6,371 nt of DNA, taken from Clostridiales bacterium. Lineage in GTDB: Bacteria > Bacillota > Clostridia > Oscillospirales > Acutalibacteraceae. The first letter of the stretch is position 1; every line of letters begins with the position of its first letter. Made by a program: the position numbers and the translations under genes. The stretch lies in assembly GCA_012516295.1 (NCBI GenBank), contig JAAYWU010000333.1, positions 1 through 6,371 of the forward strand, given 5' to 3'. Below the pieces are notes generated by a model. That model made no database searches and had not been told where the DNA came from. It saw only the letters and a program-made list of their open reading frames with translations. Below are positions 5,797-6,371 of this stretch, in pieces.

Positions 5797-6371
5797 TTAT
5801 CCGGGTATTCCATCCATTGGAAGCAGCGTTGCCGTCGCGGTGAACCCGCAGCCGCGCGCATTAACACCCTTCATCATAACAAATCCGTCTTTTCTTGCGG
5901 CGTAAATCTTCAGAACATCGCCCAGCGCGCTCTCATTAATGTAATTGATCTGCGCCTCGGCGTAACGGAAGCCATCGACCTCGCCCGGGAGAAAATCCGT
6001 TACAATATCCCCGTAAATGGTGTTGTTCAGATGGCAGTTGTAATCCAGGTCGGAATAGCGAATCGGCCTTTCCCCCATGAAAGGCAGGTCCTCCGGTATT
6101 TCGGTTTTCCGCACCCGATCCTCCGGAGCTACTTTTTCACCGGAAAACACCCCGTACTCCAGGAATTTTTTCGGCCGGAGAACTTTGTGCGAAATCGGGT
6201 CGGCCACGACGGAGGTCTGCAACACGTCAATAATCTGCTCGTCTCCGCTGTAAATCTTGAAGTCACGGTAAAACTGCGCGCCGCACACCCCGCGCGGATG
6301 CGTTTTTATTGTTATTTCCTCGTTACGGACCGGCATCCGTTTGATTTTCATCCGGTTTGTAATCAGCAGAA
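5797..6371 (-). CDS. Acyl-ACP thioesterase (FatA/FatB family), 5' end outside window
   Basis: The 191 visible codons encode a bacterial acyl-ACP thioesterase, which hydrolyses acyl-ACP to free fatty acid and ends fatty acid elongation in the cytoplasm. The visible part begins inside the first hot-dog domain; RNEEITIKTHPRG followed by RDFKIY is the strand pattern normally found about 60 residues into the protein. The second hot-dog domain starts at PIRYSDLDYNCHLNN, whose Asp, Asn and His match the catalytic region of the plant enzymes, with the later Glu in YINES. The frame is open to the right edge, so the first available ATG (6351) is internal and should not be taken as the start; about 50-60 residues are missing. 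The stop is TAA 5799-5797. No clear terminator follows before the guaB promoter, so readthrough into guaB is possible. Confidence 0.9.
   Translation of the reverse strand, partial: LLITNRMKIKRMPVRNEEITIKTHPRGVCGAQFYRDFKIYSGDEQIIDVLQTSVVADPISHKVLRPKKFLEYGVFSGEKVAPEDRVRKTEIPEDLPFMGERPIRYSDLDYNCHLNNTIYGDIVTDFLPGEVDGFRYAEAQINYINESALGDVLKIYAARKDGFVMMKGVNARGCGFTATATLLPMDGIPG

Overview
The window looks like a chromosomal segment of a Gram-positive anaerobe, most likely a member of the Clostridia (perhaps Oscillospirales). The grounds are strong AGGAGG-type ribosome binding sites, consensus sigma-A promoters, CCA-encoding tRNA genes of Firmicutes type, a VanH-like D-2-hydroxyacid dehydrogenase and a bacterial FatA-type acyl-ACP thioesterase. 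The taxon is an inference; no rRNA or unique marker is present.

Left part (69-2272, + strand): a threonine ammonia-lyase with one C-terminal ACT domain is followed 41 bases later by an NAD-dependent D-lactate/D-2-hydroxyacid dehydrogenase. The pair could turn threonine into 2-oxobutyrate and reduce 2-oxoacids to D-2-hydroxyacids, recycling NADH. The dehydrogenase is visibly AT-richer than the lyase.

Middle part (2273-3690): about 1.4 kb with no intact ordinary gene but dense in RNA-like structure. In order it holds a probable AbrB-like remnant; a perfect-spacing promoter driving a structured RNA of about 170 nt that ends in a 13-bp terminator; a short ORF that may be frameshifted, with its own terminator; a second leader RNA whose 11-bp closing stem (3010-3020 with 3095-3105) is mutually exclusive with a strong intrinsic terminator (3088-3134); several palindromes; and a 26-bp inverted repeat (3544-3599). 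The second leader has the architecture of a transcription attenuator or riboswitch, but no intact gene follows it. It may be the orphan leader of a lost accessory gene, possibly of the tet(M)/tet(W) attenuator type. That identification is tentative.

Right part (- strand): a promoter at 4037-4008 drives tRNA-Met(CAT), tRNA-Glu(TTC) and tRNA-Val(CAC), whose last 3' end borders the gene-poor region. Beyond it lie guaB (IMP dehydrogenase) with its own promoter, RBS and terminator candidates, and the 3' part of an acyl-ACP thioesterase gene that runs off the right edge. The right part is ordinary housekeeping DNA; the interest is in 2273-3690.
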